Positions 8,525 through 17,743 are shown, counted from the stretch's first letter. The stretch is 64,000 nt of DNA from Gemmatimonadaceae bacterium (GCA_037721215.1 JBBJNV010000002.1:62001-126000), one strand, 5' to 3'. The notes: a model not told the origin generated them from the letters alone. A program made the numbers and translations.

Positions 8525-9726
8525 CCGGCGCGCGCGCCGGCGGCGATCCACCTGCCGAGTAGCGCGCGCTCGGCGTCCGTGATATTCGACTTGTTGCCGG
8601 GCGGCATCGTCCGCGTGACGACGGCCCGCTCCCGGATGCGCGCTGCGTGGGCGATGATCTGCCCAGGCGTGTCGAACATCACGCCGCCTGGTGCAACACC
8701 GAACGATCGATCAGCCGGTTCACTCGAATGGCATACCGTGCAACGCTGGTCGATGACGTGCCGTGCATCCTCAAATGTCAATGGCCCTCGGGAGCCAGCG
8801 ACGGACTGTCGGGGCGCGGCCCCAGCATGGATTATGACGTACAGGGCTACGACACTCGACGCAATCGTCGCTGCGAGTGCCGGTTTCCAGTGCGGGTACG
8901 TAAATCGGATGTTGAGAGCATGACGAACTCCGGCGCCAGCAGCGACCATGACCAGAAGGAGCAGCCAATTATATGGGTGCCCATATAATCCTGGAAAATG
9001 ACCACTCAACATCAGTGCGATGACCGGGAACGTGAGATAGTTGTTGTGAAGCGATACGCGCTTCGCCCTCGCCGCGATCACCGGATCCGCGCCCCTGCCT
9101 TCGCCCACCGATTTCACCAGTTCGCGCTGGGAAGGCATGAGGGTCTCGGCGACGTTCGCCGCCATGATCGTTCCAAGCATGGCGCCTGCATGCAGGAAGG
9201 CGGCCCGTCCGCTCAACAGCTGCGTCAATGCAACGGAGATCGCCGCGAGCGCCACGACCCACGCGACCACCGCAACCGTCTCCGATTTCGGTGCGACCGA
9301 GCGTTGCATGGTTTCGTAGAAAGCGCGACCCAGTACCAGGGCGCCGACGCCTACAGCAACCGCCTGCCAGTGGCTCAAACCTGCAACCAGAGGGTCGGCC
9401 AGCACCGCCCGCCCGCCTGCGTAGTACACGACGATCAGCAACGCAATCCCGCTGATGAAGGTCGTGTACGCCTGCCACTTGAACCAGTGCAGAGGTGCGG
9501 GGAGTTTCTCGCCCTTCAGCGGCGTCTTCTCTACGTAGTAGAACCCGCCCGAATGAAGCAGCCAGATGGTACCGATTGGCGAGCGCGTGTGCCCGGGGCC
9601 GGTTGCACCAATCAGCGATCGGTCAAGCCAGTTGAAGAGGAGAGAATTGCCCACCCACATGATCGCAGCGATCACATGAACCCACCGTGCAATCAGGTCC
9701 AGCAGCTCCACGGTCTGCCCGCTCAC
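8512..9726 (-). CDS. puuD: Membrane urate oxidase with C-terminal cytochrome c (PuuD)
   Basis: 404 aa. The N-terminal about 310 residues form a polytopic membrane domain beginning VELLDLIARWVHVIAAIMWVGNS, with conserved FNWLDRSL, GGFYYVEK, HWFKW and NNYLTFPVIALML segments. The tail is a c-type cytochrome with heme motif CTVCH at 329-333 and a likely axial Met at 374 (TMPPGN). This is the PuuD family, which oxidises urate to 5-hydroxyisourate using the electron transport chain rather than O2 directly. GTG at 9726 is chosen: it overlaps the stop of the upstream gene (GTGA, 9726-9723). The longer frame to 10077 is antisense-like inside that gene. It supplies the urate oxidation step missing from the plus-strand block. 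Confidence 0.9.
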   Translation of the reverse strand: MSGQTVELLDLIARWVHVIAAIMWVGNSLLFNWLDRSLIGATGPGHTRSPIGTIWLLHSGGFYYVEKTPLKGEKLPAPLHWFKWQAYTTFISGIALLIVVYYAGGRAVLADPLVAGLSHWQAVAVGVGALVLGRAFYETMQRSVAPKSETVAVVAWVVALAAISVALTQLLSGRAAFLHAGAMLGTIMAANVAETLMPSQRELVKSVGEGRGADPVIAARAKRVSLHNNYLTFPVIALMLSGHFPGLYGHPYNWLLLLVMVAAGAGVRHALNIRFTYPHWKPALAATIASSVVALYVIIHAGAAPRQSVAGSRGPLTFEDARHVIDQRCTVCHSSEPADRSFGVAPGGVMFDTPGQIIAHAARIRERAVVTRTMPPGNKSNITDAERALLGRWIAAGARAGGRL

Positions 9727-11081
9727 ATCCGTCCTTTCATGATCCTGACGAACGAACGTTGCCGGAAATCTTCGGGGGTAAGTCCGGTCATTTCCAACGC
9801 TTCGGCTTCGGTGATCGCCCCGGAGTTGATTCCGCGCAGAAAGAAATTGAGCAGCCCCTGGCCTGTTGCGGCGTCGTCGAAGACATCGCCAATCAGCGTG
9901 GCCTGTGCCGCTTTGCCGACGAAACTCTTCAATCGCACGCCGGCGGCATCGATGCCCTCGAGGAAAAAACTGTAGAGTGCAGCATACCTGGTTACGAGTT
10001 GCGCCGGATGCAGATCCCACCCCTGATAGAATCCGCCAGACAGCGAATGCCGGACGTCGTCGAAGTGCATCTTCCACGCGGCATGGACGCTCGTTTCGTT
10101 CGCCGCCACCTCGTCAGACGTGAGCGACTTGCCACCCGCAACCGCGCGATGAATCGCAACGGGCATTACCGTTGTCGATCCGTCGGACAGCCAGACATCC
10201 GTACCGGCAAACGCAACCTGCATGAAGTGCTTCGCGAAGTCGCACGCTGGATGCTTCATGCGCTGATACGCAGCCGTAATGTTGCAGCTGGCCGTGTAGT
10301 CGTACGTCCCGAAGTGAGCGCCGCGCAACCGCCCGTCAGACGCGCCGAGCAGCCGCGGCAGCAGCGACGTACCACTCTCGTCCAGAATTATCTGCGGAGT
10401 TTCTACCATCACTTCGAACCGCAGCGTTCCATCGGCAAGACCAAGGTTTTGCTCGAGCACTCGAAGTACGTTAACCGTGTATTCCACCTGCTGAATCACA
10501 GTGACCTTTGGAACGGTGACGATCCAGTTTTCCGGAATGCCGCCAGCCTCGACAAGAGCGGTCGTCACCATATCCAGGGTGCGAATGCTGCGGCCGCGGA
10601 GCTCCTCGGTGAGCGGTTTGATTCGCATTCCGATGAATGGCGAAAGCGTCTTCTCTCTCATCCCCTTCGCGACTTCGTGAGCGACCGACTCGGCGTGACC
10701 ATCTTCTTCGGCATCGGGCCGGTTGCCGTACCCATCCTCGAAGTCGATGCGAAAATCCTCGATCGGCTCGCGGACCAGTTTGTCGCGAAGTCTCTGGTCG
10801 ATGACGGCAAGCGAAGAATGATCGAGAATGCCGAGCGCGCGTCCGAGGTCGGCGGGATCCGCGGCGTACTGTGTCAGCGCGCGTAAGGCGATCGATCCGA
10901 GCTTTGGGACCGAATCAGCAGAAAACAACTGCGCCCCGCCGTACACAGTATGAACGGGCTGGCGACCCGGACCCTCGCCAGGATGCGCACTGGCAAAGGC
11001 GATATTCGCCTCGCGCAACGAATCTGTGGCATCGGCGAGCATCGAGGGTTCGAGAGTAGTGGCTGACGGATGTCGACTCAT
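9723..11081 (-). CDS. DUF6986-type HpcH/HpaI aldolase/citrate-lyase-fold protein
   Basis: 452 aa, a TIM-barrel protein of the citrate lyase beta / HpcH-HpaI / malate synthase-like superfamily. Acidic and basic positions typical of the fold are visible: FRIDFEDGYG near residue 112, IGMRIKPL, RFEVMVETPQII (metal-ligand Glu) and GAHFGTYDYTASCNI. From memory, relatives called DUF6986 occur beside urate and allantoin genes in actinobacteria. The substrate is unknown. It is translationally coupled to puuD by a 4-nt overlap. No ureidoglycolate lyase is seen in this window, so a role in processing ureidoglycolate or glyoxylate is attractive but inferred. Confidence 0.75.
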   Translation of the reverse strand: MSRHPSATTLEPSMLADATDSLREANIAFASAHPGEGPGRQPVHTVYGGAQLFSADSVPKLGSIALRALTQYAADPADLGRALGILDHSSLAVIDQRLRDKLVREPIEDFRIDFEDGYGNRPDAEEDGHAESVAHEVAKGMREKTLSPFIGMRIKPLTEELRGRSIRTLDMVTTALVEAGGIPENWIVTVPKVTVIQQVEYTVNVLRVLEQNLGLADGTLRFEVMVETPQIILDESGTSLLPRLLGASDGRLRGAHFGTYDYTASCNITAAYQRMKHPACDFAKHFMQVAFAGTDVWLSDGSTTVMPVAIHRAVAGGKSLTSDEVAANETSVHAAWKMHFDDVRHSLSGGFYQGWDLHPAQLVTRYAALYSFFLEGIDAAGVRLKSFVGKAAQATLIGDVFDDAATGQGLLNFFLRGINSGAITEAEALEMTGLTPEDFRQRSFVRIMKGRM

Positions 11082-11147
11082 CCGGGGAAGGTTGCCACCA
11101 ACGGCCCGCGCGCGGAAGGCTGTCGCTGTGTGCCGGTTACCCGTGTT

Positions 11148-14100
11148 TCACGGCGTTCTTCGAATCTGAACCTCTCCGCTCGGTGCGCTTCCAGCCCGTG
11201 CGGCGGGGAAGGTCACGGGATTACCGAACTGCCACTGGCTTTGCTCCCGCTCGCGCGCCGGGATTAGCAGCATCGACCTGAACATCGGAATGAGCTCCCG
11301 CTGCGCTGGCGACACGATCTCAGCAGCTATTTCCGGCTGTTCCCAGAAGATCTTCCAATACGCCTTCTGCACCGACTTCACGCTGTCCATCTGCGTCTTG
11401 CCGGCGCCACCGTCACCATGCGATAGAAACTGCCCGAGTGGCGCGTAGATGCCCACGACCCGCGCGGAATACACGGAGTCCGCCGTCCGGAGCGCCGCTA
11501 CCTGGGTCTTGCTCAGGAAGAGCGAATCGGTTTCCCGTATCAGCAGCTTGTGAACACTCGATGTGTTGGTGAGATAGAATGCCGCTAGCGAATCCGCCGA
11601 TCGGCGTTCCAGTCCCCTGGGATTGCGCACCGGCTCGACGGCGCGTCGCAGCTGCTGCAGATCAAAATCGGTGGAGAGGTTCAGAGAGAAGTCGATCACA
11701 ATCCGGAAAGGGTCGCGGCCGAGCGTGCGACCATGTCGCGTTGCACCGAATCGCGAGTTGACATCGTAGCGAAAACGGCGGGCCGCCGCGTCGAAGCCGC
11801 GTGGCACCAGCAGCACAGGATCAGGCGCCGCCTGCGAGCCCCAGCCGCGCAGTAAGCCGTTGCCATGAATGGCCTGATCGAGGCCCGCAAGAACATTCTG
11901 CAGGTACACATTCGGTATGAGACGACTTCCCCACCGCCGCGGCAGGACAGGTCTCCACTGGATGTTGAGCGACTGAGTCCACGGCCCGCGGCATCCGTTG
12001 CGGCTTGCCACCTGGCCGAGGTTGGCGAGCAGGCACGTCTTTGCCGTCGGTGCACCGGTCTCGATGAGGTTCCGGAGCTGCCCGGCGAGCGCGAGGTCGC
12101 TTTCGGTGTCGGGATTCGGGATGAATGCCCGATCGCCGCTGCGGCCGTCGCCGTTGATGTCACCCTGCACAGTGGGCGTAAAGGGCAGGCCGGACTGCGC
12201 CCGGGCGAACATGGTGATCGTTCCGACTTTCGGAGTTGAGAAGCCGCCGCTGAGAACGATCACGTTGCGTGCGTCGTTCGTGCCTGGTGACCACTCGACC
12301 TGCCGTGGATCGCCGAATCCGCCGCCGTCGAATCCCCGGAACTGGCGGTGGCTCCACTGAAGAGTGTAGGCGGCCGATGCGAACATCGAAAATCGCGGGC
12401 GCATCTTGAACACGTCCGGCGAAACGTTGAGCGTCATCTGCCCGCCATAGCCCCGCAGATCGCTCACTCTACTGCTGACGCGCCCGAACTCGCTCGTCCT
12501 CCGCGATTCCGCCGCCGACACGGAACCGCTGAGGGGATCGATTGCCGCAGCAGAAACAAACACCGGCCGCTCCGATTCGCTGGCGAGGGTGATCCGCTGG
12601 ACACCCGCGAAATTCGCGTCCACTACGCCAGGCTGCGACAGATCGTAGGAGCCAAGTCCGCTCAACCTCACCACCCATTTGTGAAAGCTCGTATTCCAGT
12701 CGAGCGATGCGCGCCAGGTGCGCGGGACATCGTAGGATGGATCGATCAGGGTCACCCCGGGCGCACGCTCAGCCAGGACGCCGCTGCCATCGACACACTG
12801 TGCCGGAAGGCGTGTCGGATCGCTCTCGAACAGCGGAAAGTCCGGGGCCGGAACTCCGCCGCCGACGCAGGACAGGAATGACGTTGCGCCGGGGAGCCCA
12901 GTTGCCGCAGAGGCATCGGCGAGAATGCCGGGGCGAAGCAGATCGCGGAACTCGCCGATACCACCGCGGATGACGCCGGATGTCGTGCGATAAAACCGGC
13001 CGACATTGCTCTGGTTCGTACCGTTTCCATTATCGCGATCGCGATTGTAGGTGTACGAAAAGCCCGCTCGCGGGCTCACATGAACGCGGCCGGGTGCGAC
13101 GCCCGAGCGCACGCCAAGCGCGCGTTCGAGCTCAGGGTTTGCGGCGGGAGTATCCATGAATCCGTCAGCCTCGAAGCGAGCTCCGTAAAGAATGCTCAGA
13201 AACCCGGTTGGTGCGTACTGATGCGCCAGGGCAGCAGCCGCGTTCCAAACCGAGCCGGATCGAACTGGCTGGGAGAGCGTGCGCGAAAAACTGGAAGCAC
13301 GTCCCGCCGCCAGATCTTCAAGAGAGTTGAACGCGAAGGAGCCAAGCGAGTTCGAAATACCTTCCTGCCTCAGGCCATCGGCGCGCGCCCATAGAAAGCC
13401 CTTGAACCGGTGGCGCCTGCCCTGCGCATTCCAGATGGTTTCATTCGCGCCCTCGGCTGTCCATCGCGCGTCGTCCGCGTTGAGCGACGACCCGCCGCCG
13501 AGCGTGAGACTGGTGATGTCGCTGCCGGCGCCGGGAGTCGACGAGCGAACGATCACGCTCGCACTAGGGAGAGAGAGATACGGCGTGACATCGGTGCGGA
13601 TGTGGCTGGCAGCAAACCGCGATTCGTTCAGCACCCGCCGCGCGGCGCCTAGATATCTGCCGAGTGTGAGCTGCGCGCCCAGCGTGCGCTCGTTGCGTTC
13701 GCCGGCAGATGATGGCGCAATGAGAGGTCCGAATCCGAGAGCTCCGTCGCGGGTGAGACCGGCGTAAGTCGTGAAAGCGCGCGTCTGGAGAGTGTCCCGG
13801 GTATCGTCGAGTCTGCCGAGCCAGGTGATTGCCCGGTGCTGCCTGTCGAGTGGAATGCCGTTGCTCGAAAGGCCGAGCCCGAGCGGATCGGCGAGTGCGA
13901 TGACACGGGCGACGGAATCGGGCGACACGCCCGCCAGGAGCAGCTCTTCTGCACCGACGTTGACGAGCGTTGCGGGGTCACTGGAATTTCTTGCTACATC
14001 GACTGCGACGTTGTATGTGAGCGCCCGCCTGATCAGCTCTCCGTCTGCTCCGAAGCTGGCGCGAAAACCTGCAGGTGTGGCTCCCACTGATCGCGAAAGC

Positions 14101-14879
14101 GGATCCGAGAACTGGAGCGACTGGGGATCGAGAGTGACGAATCCGTTCCGACGCTGATAATTGCGGCTCCCCGGTCCGAGGCGGACGTCGACATTCGCCC
14201 CGGCAAATCCACCGCGCGTCGGGTCGAATGTAGCACCGGTAACGCGCGTCTCGGTGCGCGCCGCGCGCGGGATGGCACCGGCTGCGAATCCCATTCCGTT
14301 CAACGTGTTGAGATTCGACTCCGATCCCGATCCAACGATCGACGCGCCCCCGGGAGTGAGCGTGACGTTCGACATTGTGCCGGCGATTGCAGTGAGATCG
14401 CCTGCGACAGTTGGTGGAAGCTGGCCAGCGACGCCGTCGCTCCAGCGTTCGGAGGAGCCCGGCTCGATTTGTTGAGTTGGCGTGATGTTATTGCTGGCAC
14501 GGACGGGACGTCGCGCCGAAACACGGACTGCCTCGAGCTGAGCGACATCGCTGCCCAGCGAAAAGTTGGCGACGAGTTCGGTTTCCGTACCCTCGCGCTG
14601 TACGCGTCGGCGCGCTGCCCTGAATCCCGGCGCAGTGACGTATACCAGATAGTCGCCGGTTCCCTGTTCGAACCTCACGCGATAATTGCCCGTGCTGTCT
14701 GTCGTATCCGACTGCGTGAGGCGGTCGGGCCCGCGGGTTACCGTGACCGTTGCGACGAGTGCGCGGGATGAGTCATCGGTGATACGTCCGCGAATGACGT
14801 CGGCCGCGGTCTGCTGGGCTCCCAGAAAACGAGCTGATGATGCTGCGAGCAGAATGAAGACCAGCGGGTAGATTTTCAC
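11148..14879 (-). CDS. TonB-dependent receptor-like outer membrane protein
   Basis: 1243 aa from a GTG at 14879, placed directly before a signal peptide (KIYPLVFILLAASSARFLGAQQ). The frame to 14969 adds 30 residues that do not look like an export signal. Residues about 35-115 are a carboxypeptidase-regulatory-like domain (VIRGRITDDSS, TGNYRVRFEQG); about 120-260 resemble a plug domain; most of the rest is a beta barrel rich in alternating aromatic/polar strands. After the barrel come about 190 residues of predicted helix containing LSKTQVAALRTADSVYSAR and SPAQRELIPMF, an LTxxQ-like pattern. It lies between the guanine deaminase and DUF6986 genes on the same strand, suggesting uptake of purines or ureides (inference). 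Confidence 0.8.
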   Translation of the reverse strand: MKIYPLVFILLAASSARFLGAQQTAADVIRGRITDDSSRALVATVTVTRGPDRLTQSDTTDSTGNYRVRFEQGTGDYLVYVTAPGFRAARRRVQREGTETELVANFSLGSDVAQLEAVRVSARRPVRASNNITPTQQIEPGSSERWSDGVAGQLPPTVAGDLTAIAGTMSNVTLTPGGASIVGSGSESNLNTLNGMGFAAGAIPRAARTETRVTGATFDPTRGGFAGANVDVRLGPGSRNYQRRNGFVTLDPQSLQFSDPLSRSVGATPAGFRASFGADGELIRRALTYNVAVDVARNSSDPATLVNVGAEELLLAGVSPDSVARVIALADPLGLGLSSNGIPLDRQHRAITWLGRLDDTRDTLQTRAFTTYAGLTRDGALGFGPLIAPSSAGERNERTLGAQLTLGRYLGAARRVLNESRFAASHIRTDVTPYLSLPSASVIVRSSTPGAGSDITSLTLGGGSSLNADDARWTAEGANETIWNAQGRRHRFKGFLWARADGLRQEGISNSLGSFAFNSLEDLAAGRASSFSRTLSQPVRSGSVWNAAAALAHQYAPTGFLSILYGARFEADGFMDTPAANPELERALGVRSGVAPGRVHVSPRAGFSYTYNRDRDNGNGTNQSNVGRFYRTTSGVIRGGIGEFRDLLRPGILADASAATGLPGATSFLSCVGGGVPAPDFPLFESDPTRLPAQCVDGSGVLAERAPGVTLIDPSYDVPRTWRASLDWNTSFHKWVVRLSGLGSYDLSQPGVVDANFAGVQRITLASESERPVFVSAAAIDPLSGSVSAAESRRTSEFGRVSSRVSDLRGYGGQMTLNVSPDVFKMRPRFSMFASAAYTLQWSHRQFRGFDGGGFGDPRQVEWSPGTNDARNVIVLSGGFSTPKVGTITMFARAQSGLPFTPTVQGDINGDGRSGDRAFIPNPDTESDLALAGQLRNLIETGAPTAKTCLLANLGQVASRNGCRGPWTQSLNIQWRPVLPRRWGSRLIPNVYLQNVLAGLDQAIHGNGLLRGWGSQAAPDPVLLVPRGFDAAARRFRYDVNSRFGATRHGRTLGRDPFRIVIDFSLNLSTDFDLQQLRRAVEPVRNPRGLERRSADSLAAFYLTNTSSVHKLLIRETDSLFLSKTQVAALRTADSVYSARVVGIYAPLGQFLSHGDGGAGKTQMDSVKSVQKAYWKIFWEQPEIAAEIVSPAQRELIPMFRSMLLIPAREREQSQWQFGNPVTFPAARAGSAPSGEVQIRRTP

Positions 14880-15034
14880 AGTTGGGGGGCGAAGATCAGA
14901 GCCTGTGACAGAATGTGTGAGCAGAGCCACGAGGGGCTCAGGCGATTGGCGAAGCCAACGATGTGACACATTCCGGACGGCAACGGTTCGGCCAGATGTC
15001 TCCGAATCGTGTCAGGTTACTGTAAAGGCTGGCG

Positions 15035-15616
15035 TCAGCCGTTGTAGATTTTCCCGCTTCGTTCCCGATACAGCTCGAGCACTGCGCGTGCCTCGTCGCG
15101 CAGAACGGCCCGCTCGATTCTGATGCCGCGGTCTTCGAGATACCGGTAAGATTCGGGGAAGACCGGCCCTTCTTCGAAATTGAGGCGGGACGCGTCGTCG
15201 CGGGTAGCTCCGTACACAACTCGCTCGACACCGCTCCAGAGCGTTGCGCCGAGGCACATCGCACATGGCTCGCACGAAGTGAAGAGCTCGTGGGCGCTCA
15301 GGTGCGGGGCGTTAAGCGTGAACGAGCCTAACCGCTGCTGGGCCATCATGAATGCGACCATCTCGCCGTGGAGCGTGCAGTTGTTGTGGCGCACCACGCT
15401 GTTCATGCCTGCCGCAATCACCCTCCCTGAGCCCGATTCAAAAATTGCGGCGCCGAAGGGGCCACCGTCCCCGCGCTCGACATTTACCCGCGACAGCGTG
15501 ATTGCAAGCCGCATCCGCTCGTCATCGGACTCGAAGCGATGATTCCAATCCACGACCTCGTTCACCCACGAGGGGTACTCCACATGCACCACGGGGTGCG
15601 GCATGCCTGTCGTCAT
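15035..15616 (-). CDS. Nucleoside/guanine deaminase (CDA fold)
   Basis: 193 aa. A zinc-dependent cytidine-deaminase-fold enzyme with the TLHGEMVAF segment (zinc His and catalytic Glu) and TSCEPCAMCLG (two zinc cysteines). Bacterial guanine deaminases of the GuaD type and tRNA adenosine deaminases share these motifs. The length, the C-terminal tail with FPESYRYLEDRGI and the purine-catabolic neighbourhood favour deamination of guanine to xanthine. The start at 15616 (MTTGMPHP) could equally be the internal ATG at 15604. It is the first gene of the minus-strand block, 155 bp upstream of the TonB receptor. Confidence 0.8.
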   Translation of the reverse strand: MTTGMPHPVVHVEYPSWVNEVVDWNHRFESDDERMRLAITLSRVNVERGDGGPFGAAIFESGSGRVIAAGMNSVVRHNNCTLHGEMVAFMMAQQRLGSFTLNAPHLSAHELFTSCEPCAMCLGATLWSGVERVVYGATRDDASRLNFEEGPVFPESYRYLEDRGIRIERAVLRDEARAVLELYRERSGKIYNG

Positions 15617-15628
15617 CAGGGAAGCTTG

Positions 15629-15683
15629 CCGTGATCATGAGCCCCACGGAAGTCTTTGCCGATGATTACCCGTGATCATGGGC
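15629..15683. promoter_or_regulatory. Paired GTGATCATG sites upstream of the deaminase gene
   Basis: The string CCGTGATCATGRGC occurs at 15629-15642 and again at 15670-15683, 41 bp (about four helical turns) apart, in the 102-bp gap between the deaminase start and the next gene. The core TGATCA is palindromic. The spacing and position suit an operator for a dimeric regulator, but no regulator gene is adjacent, so this is only a candidate. Confidence 0.3.
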
Positions 15684-15718
15684 ACAATCGCCCGGCACTC
15701 GTCCGGCCCCATTCACGA

Positions 15719-16618
15719 TCAGATGGAACCGCCGCCACGGGCGCATTGCGCCGCCGGGTCCTGAATAAAGCGAATGACGTCATTGAGGACGGGAGCGCTC
15801 GCGAGTGAAGGAAACATTGCAGCGAGAATTATCGGAACGTGGCCAATTCCATCGTAAATCCTTGCTGCGGCACACCCTCCAACAGCCCGAATGCGCTCAG
15901 CAAGCCGTATCGAATGGAGGTAACTGACGGTCTTGTCATCGCTCCCATGAAGAAAGAGAACCGGCCGCTCGGTTCCATCGATGAAGGTGGCCGGGTAGGT
16001 CGCGGCCCAGCCTTCCTTGGGGCCCATGAGCGCCTGAATGTCGGGATCGGTCCATGTAGTTTCGACAGGCCCGGCGATACTCACGTAGGCGCGGACTGAG
16101 CCCGGTGATACGCCGGCCGCGCGCAGATACCGTTCGTCGAGCGCGAGCAGAGCCGCCGTATGACCACCAGCCGAATGTCCGACAACTGAGACCCGTGCGG
16201 TATCGCCTCCGAGACGCGCCGCGTTATCGAAGGCCCATCTGATTGCCCGCGCGCCATCCTCCACCCAGGCTGGAAATTTTACGTCGGGGTAGAGACGATA
16301 ATCCGGGACGATTACAATCCACCCGCGGCCGGTGAAGGCATTCGCGAGTGCCCTGTAGTCGTGGCGGGTGCCGGACGACCATCTCCCGCCGTACAGGAAT
16401 ACGATGACAGGCGGCGCGGTGCGGCTCGCGCCCGGGCGGTAGACATCGAGAACCTGCTGGGGCGAAACACCGTATGCATTTCCAGTTTCGGCCGGCGCAT
16501 CACCTCGCACAACTATTCGTTCAGCGAACGCCCGCGGAGAACACGCGGTAACGGTTAGAGCAAGCAGCAAAGAGCTCAGGCAATGCGGCAATCCCGTAGT
16601 CCAGTCAGCCCTGGTCAT
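15719..16618 (-). CDS. Alpha/beta-hydrolase lipoprotein (esterase/lipase family)
   Basis: 299 aa with an N-terminal export signal and lipobox-like TVTAC (cleavage before Cys near residue 26). The catalytic serine lies in GHSAGGH near residue 148, the acid probably in HGSDDKTVSY, and the histidine in GIGHVPI. The oxyanion segment reads FLYGGRWSSG rather than the common HGGG. Similar proteins are carboxylesterases of the BD-FAE/hormone-sensitive-lipase type acting on small esters. Its start overlaps the 3' end of the upstream AI-2E transporter by 14 bp, so the two are probably co-transcribed. The substrate is unknown. Confidence 0.8.
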   Translation of the reverse strand: MTRADWTTGLPHCLSSLLLALTVTACSPRAFAERIVVRGDAPAETGNAYGVSPQQVLDVYRPGASRTAPPVIVFLYGGRWSSGTRHDYRALANAFTGRGWIVIVPDYRLYPDVKFPAWVEDGARAIRWAFDNAARLGGDTARVSVVGHSAGGHTAALLALDERYLRAAGVSPGSVRAYVSIAGPVETTWTDPDIQALMGPKEGWAATYPATFIDGTERPVLFLHGSDDKTVSYLHSIRLAERIRAVGGCAAARIYDGIGHVPIILAAMFPSLASAPVLNDVIRFIQDPAAQCARGGGSI

Positions 16619-17636
16619 GCTCTTCTGCCGGCGCCGACAGCAGCGCCCAGATCCAGCGCGTCTCCTCGAAATGGCGTGTCACTATCGTGATCGCCACAGT
16701 GATGGGCACACCGAGCAGGGCGCCCGCCGGTCCCCAGAGCCATCCCCAGAAGACAATAGAGAAGAGCACGACGAGGGGAGATACCGACAGCAATCGTCCC
16801 TCGAGCCGCGGGTCGATATAGTTGCCGAGATAGAGCTGTCCCACAGTCAGTGCCGCAAGCAATCCGAGAGGCTCGCCGAACCCATTGAACTGCACCAGGG
16901 CATAGAGTACGGGTGGCACTACGGCGAGCAGTGACCCGATCGTCGGCACGTACTCGAGAAGAAACGCAAACAGTGCCCATATCAGTGCGAACTTGAGACC
17001 GAAGGCCAGCGCAATGACACCGGTCATTACGCCGGAGATCACACTTGTCAGCGATTTTGCGCGGAAATACTGGCGCGCCGCCGTCGTGACTTTCGATGAA
17101 ATCTCAATGACTGTGTCGCCCGGTCCTCCCGGAAACCGCTTCATGATTCTCTCGGCGGCCTCCCGCCGCTCCGCCAGCGCCAGTGCCGCGAATCCGATGG
17201 AAAGGGCGAGGTAGCCAAAAACCGCGAACAGTGCTCCCGCGACGGATTTCGCCAGACCGCTTACGCTGCCGTTCCCGGCGGCGCCGGAGCTCTGTCCACC
17301 GCCAATCTGCGGGAGCGTGATTCCAAACTGCTCTACAACTGCGCCCAACCGAAACTGAAGGGCCGCAATCCGGTCAGTTTGCGCCTGAAGGTCGCGCACG
17401 ATGGTAGTAGCGCTCCAGCTGATGGTCGCGAGCAGCGCCGCGATCACCGAAGTAACGGCCAGAATCGTAACGAGAAGCGCAGCCCACGACGGAATTCTGC
17501 GCTCGAGGTAATGGAGGAGCGGCCACGCAAGCGCCGCGATCATGAGGCCCGCGACGACCGGCAGCATGACAGGACGGCTGAAATGGAGAGCCGCCAGCGA
17601 CAATAGGACGGCGATGATCGCGACCAGCCGCTTCAT
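16605..17636 (-). CDS. AI-2E family transporter (PerM/TqsA-like permease)
   Basis: 343 aa with about seven to eight membrane helices arranged as in the AI-2E transporter family: two pairs at the N-terminus, a soluble loop (about residues 90-150, glycine/serine-rich near GGGQSSGAAGNG), then four helices including LLEYVPTIGSLLAVVPP and the GxxxGxLLxVPI segment GPAGALLGVPITVAI. Members export small molecules or ions. ATG at 17636 gives MKRLVAIIAVLLSLAAL; the 102 residues upstream in frame are unlike the family and overlap the VOC remnant region. The last 14 bp overlap the hydrolase gene. Confidence 0.85.
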   Translation of the reverse strand: MKRLVAIIAVLLSLAALHFSRPVMLPVVAGLMIAALAWPLLHYLERRIPSWAALLVTILAVTSVIAALLATISWSATTIVRDLQAQTDRIAALQFRLGAVVEQFGITLPQIGGGQSSGAAGNGSVSGLAKSVAGALFAVFGYLALSIGFAALALAERREAAERIMKRFPGGPGDTVIEISSKVTTAARQYFRAKSLTSVISGVMTGVIALAFGLKFALIWALFAFLLEYVPTIGSLLAVVPPVLYALVQFNGFGEPLGLLAALTVGQLYLGNYIDPRLEGRLLSVSPLVVLFSIVFWGWLWGPAGALLGVPITVAITIVTRHFEETRWIWALLSAPAEEHDQG

Positions 17637-17743
17637 CGGTAAAGACGCATCAGCTTGCTCAAAACCCTGGCTTGCATCAGTCCCCGTGTTAAGCTCGATT
17701 TGAGAACGACCGCGCCCTGCGATTCCACGGCCGTCCAATGTGA

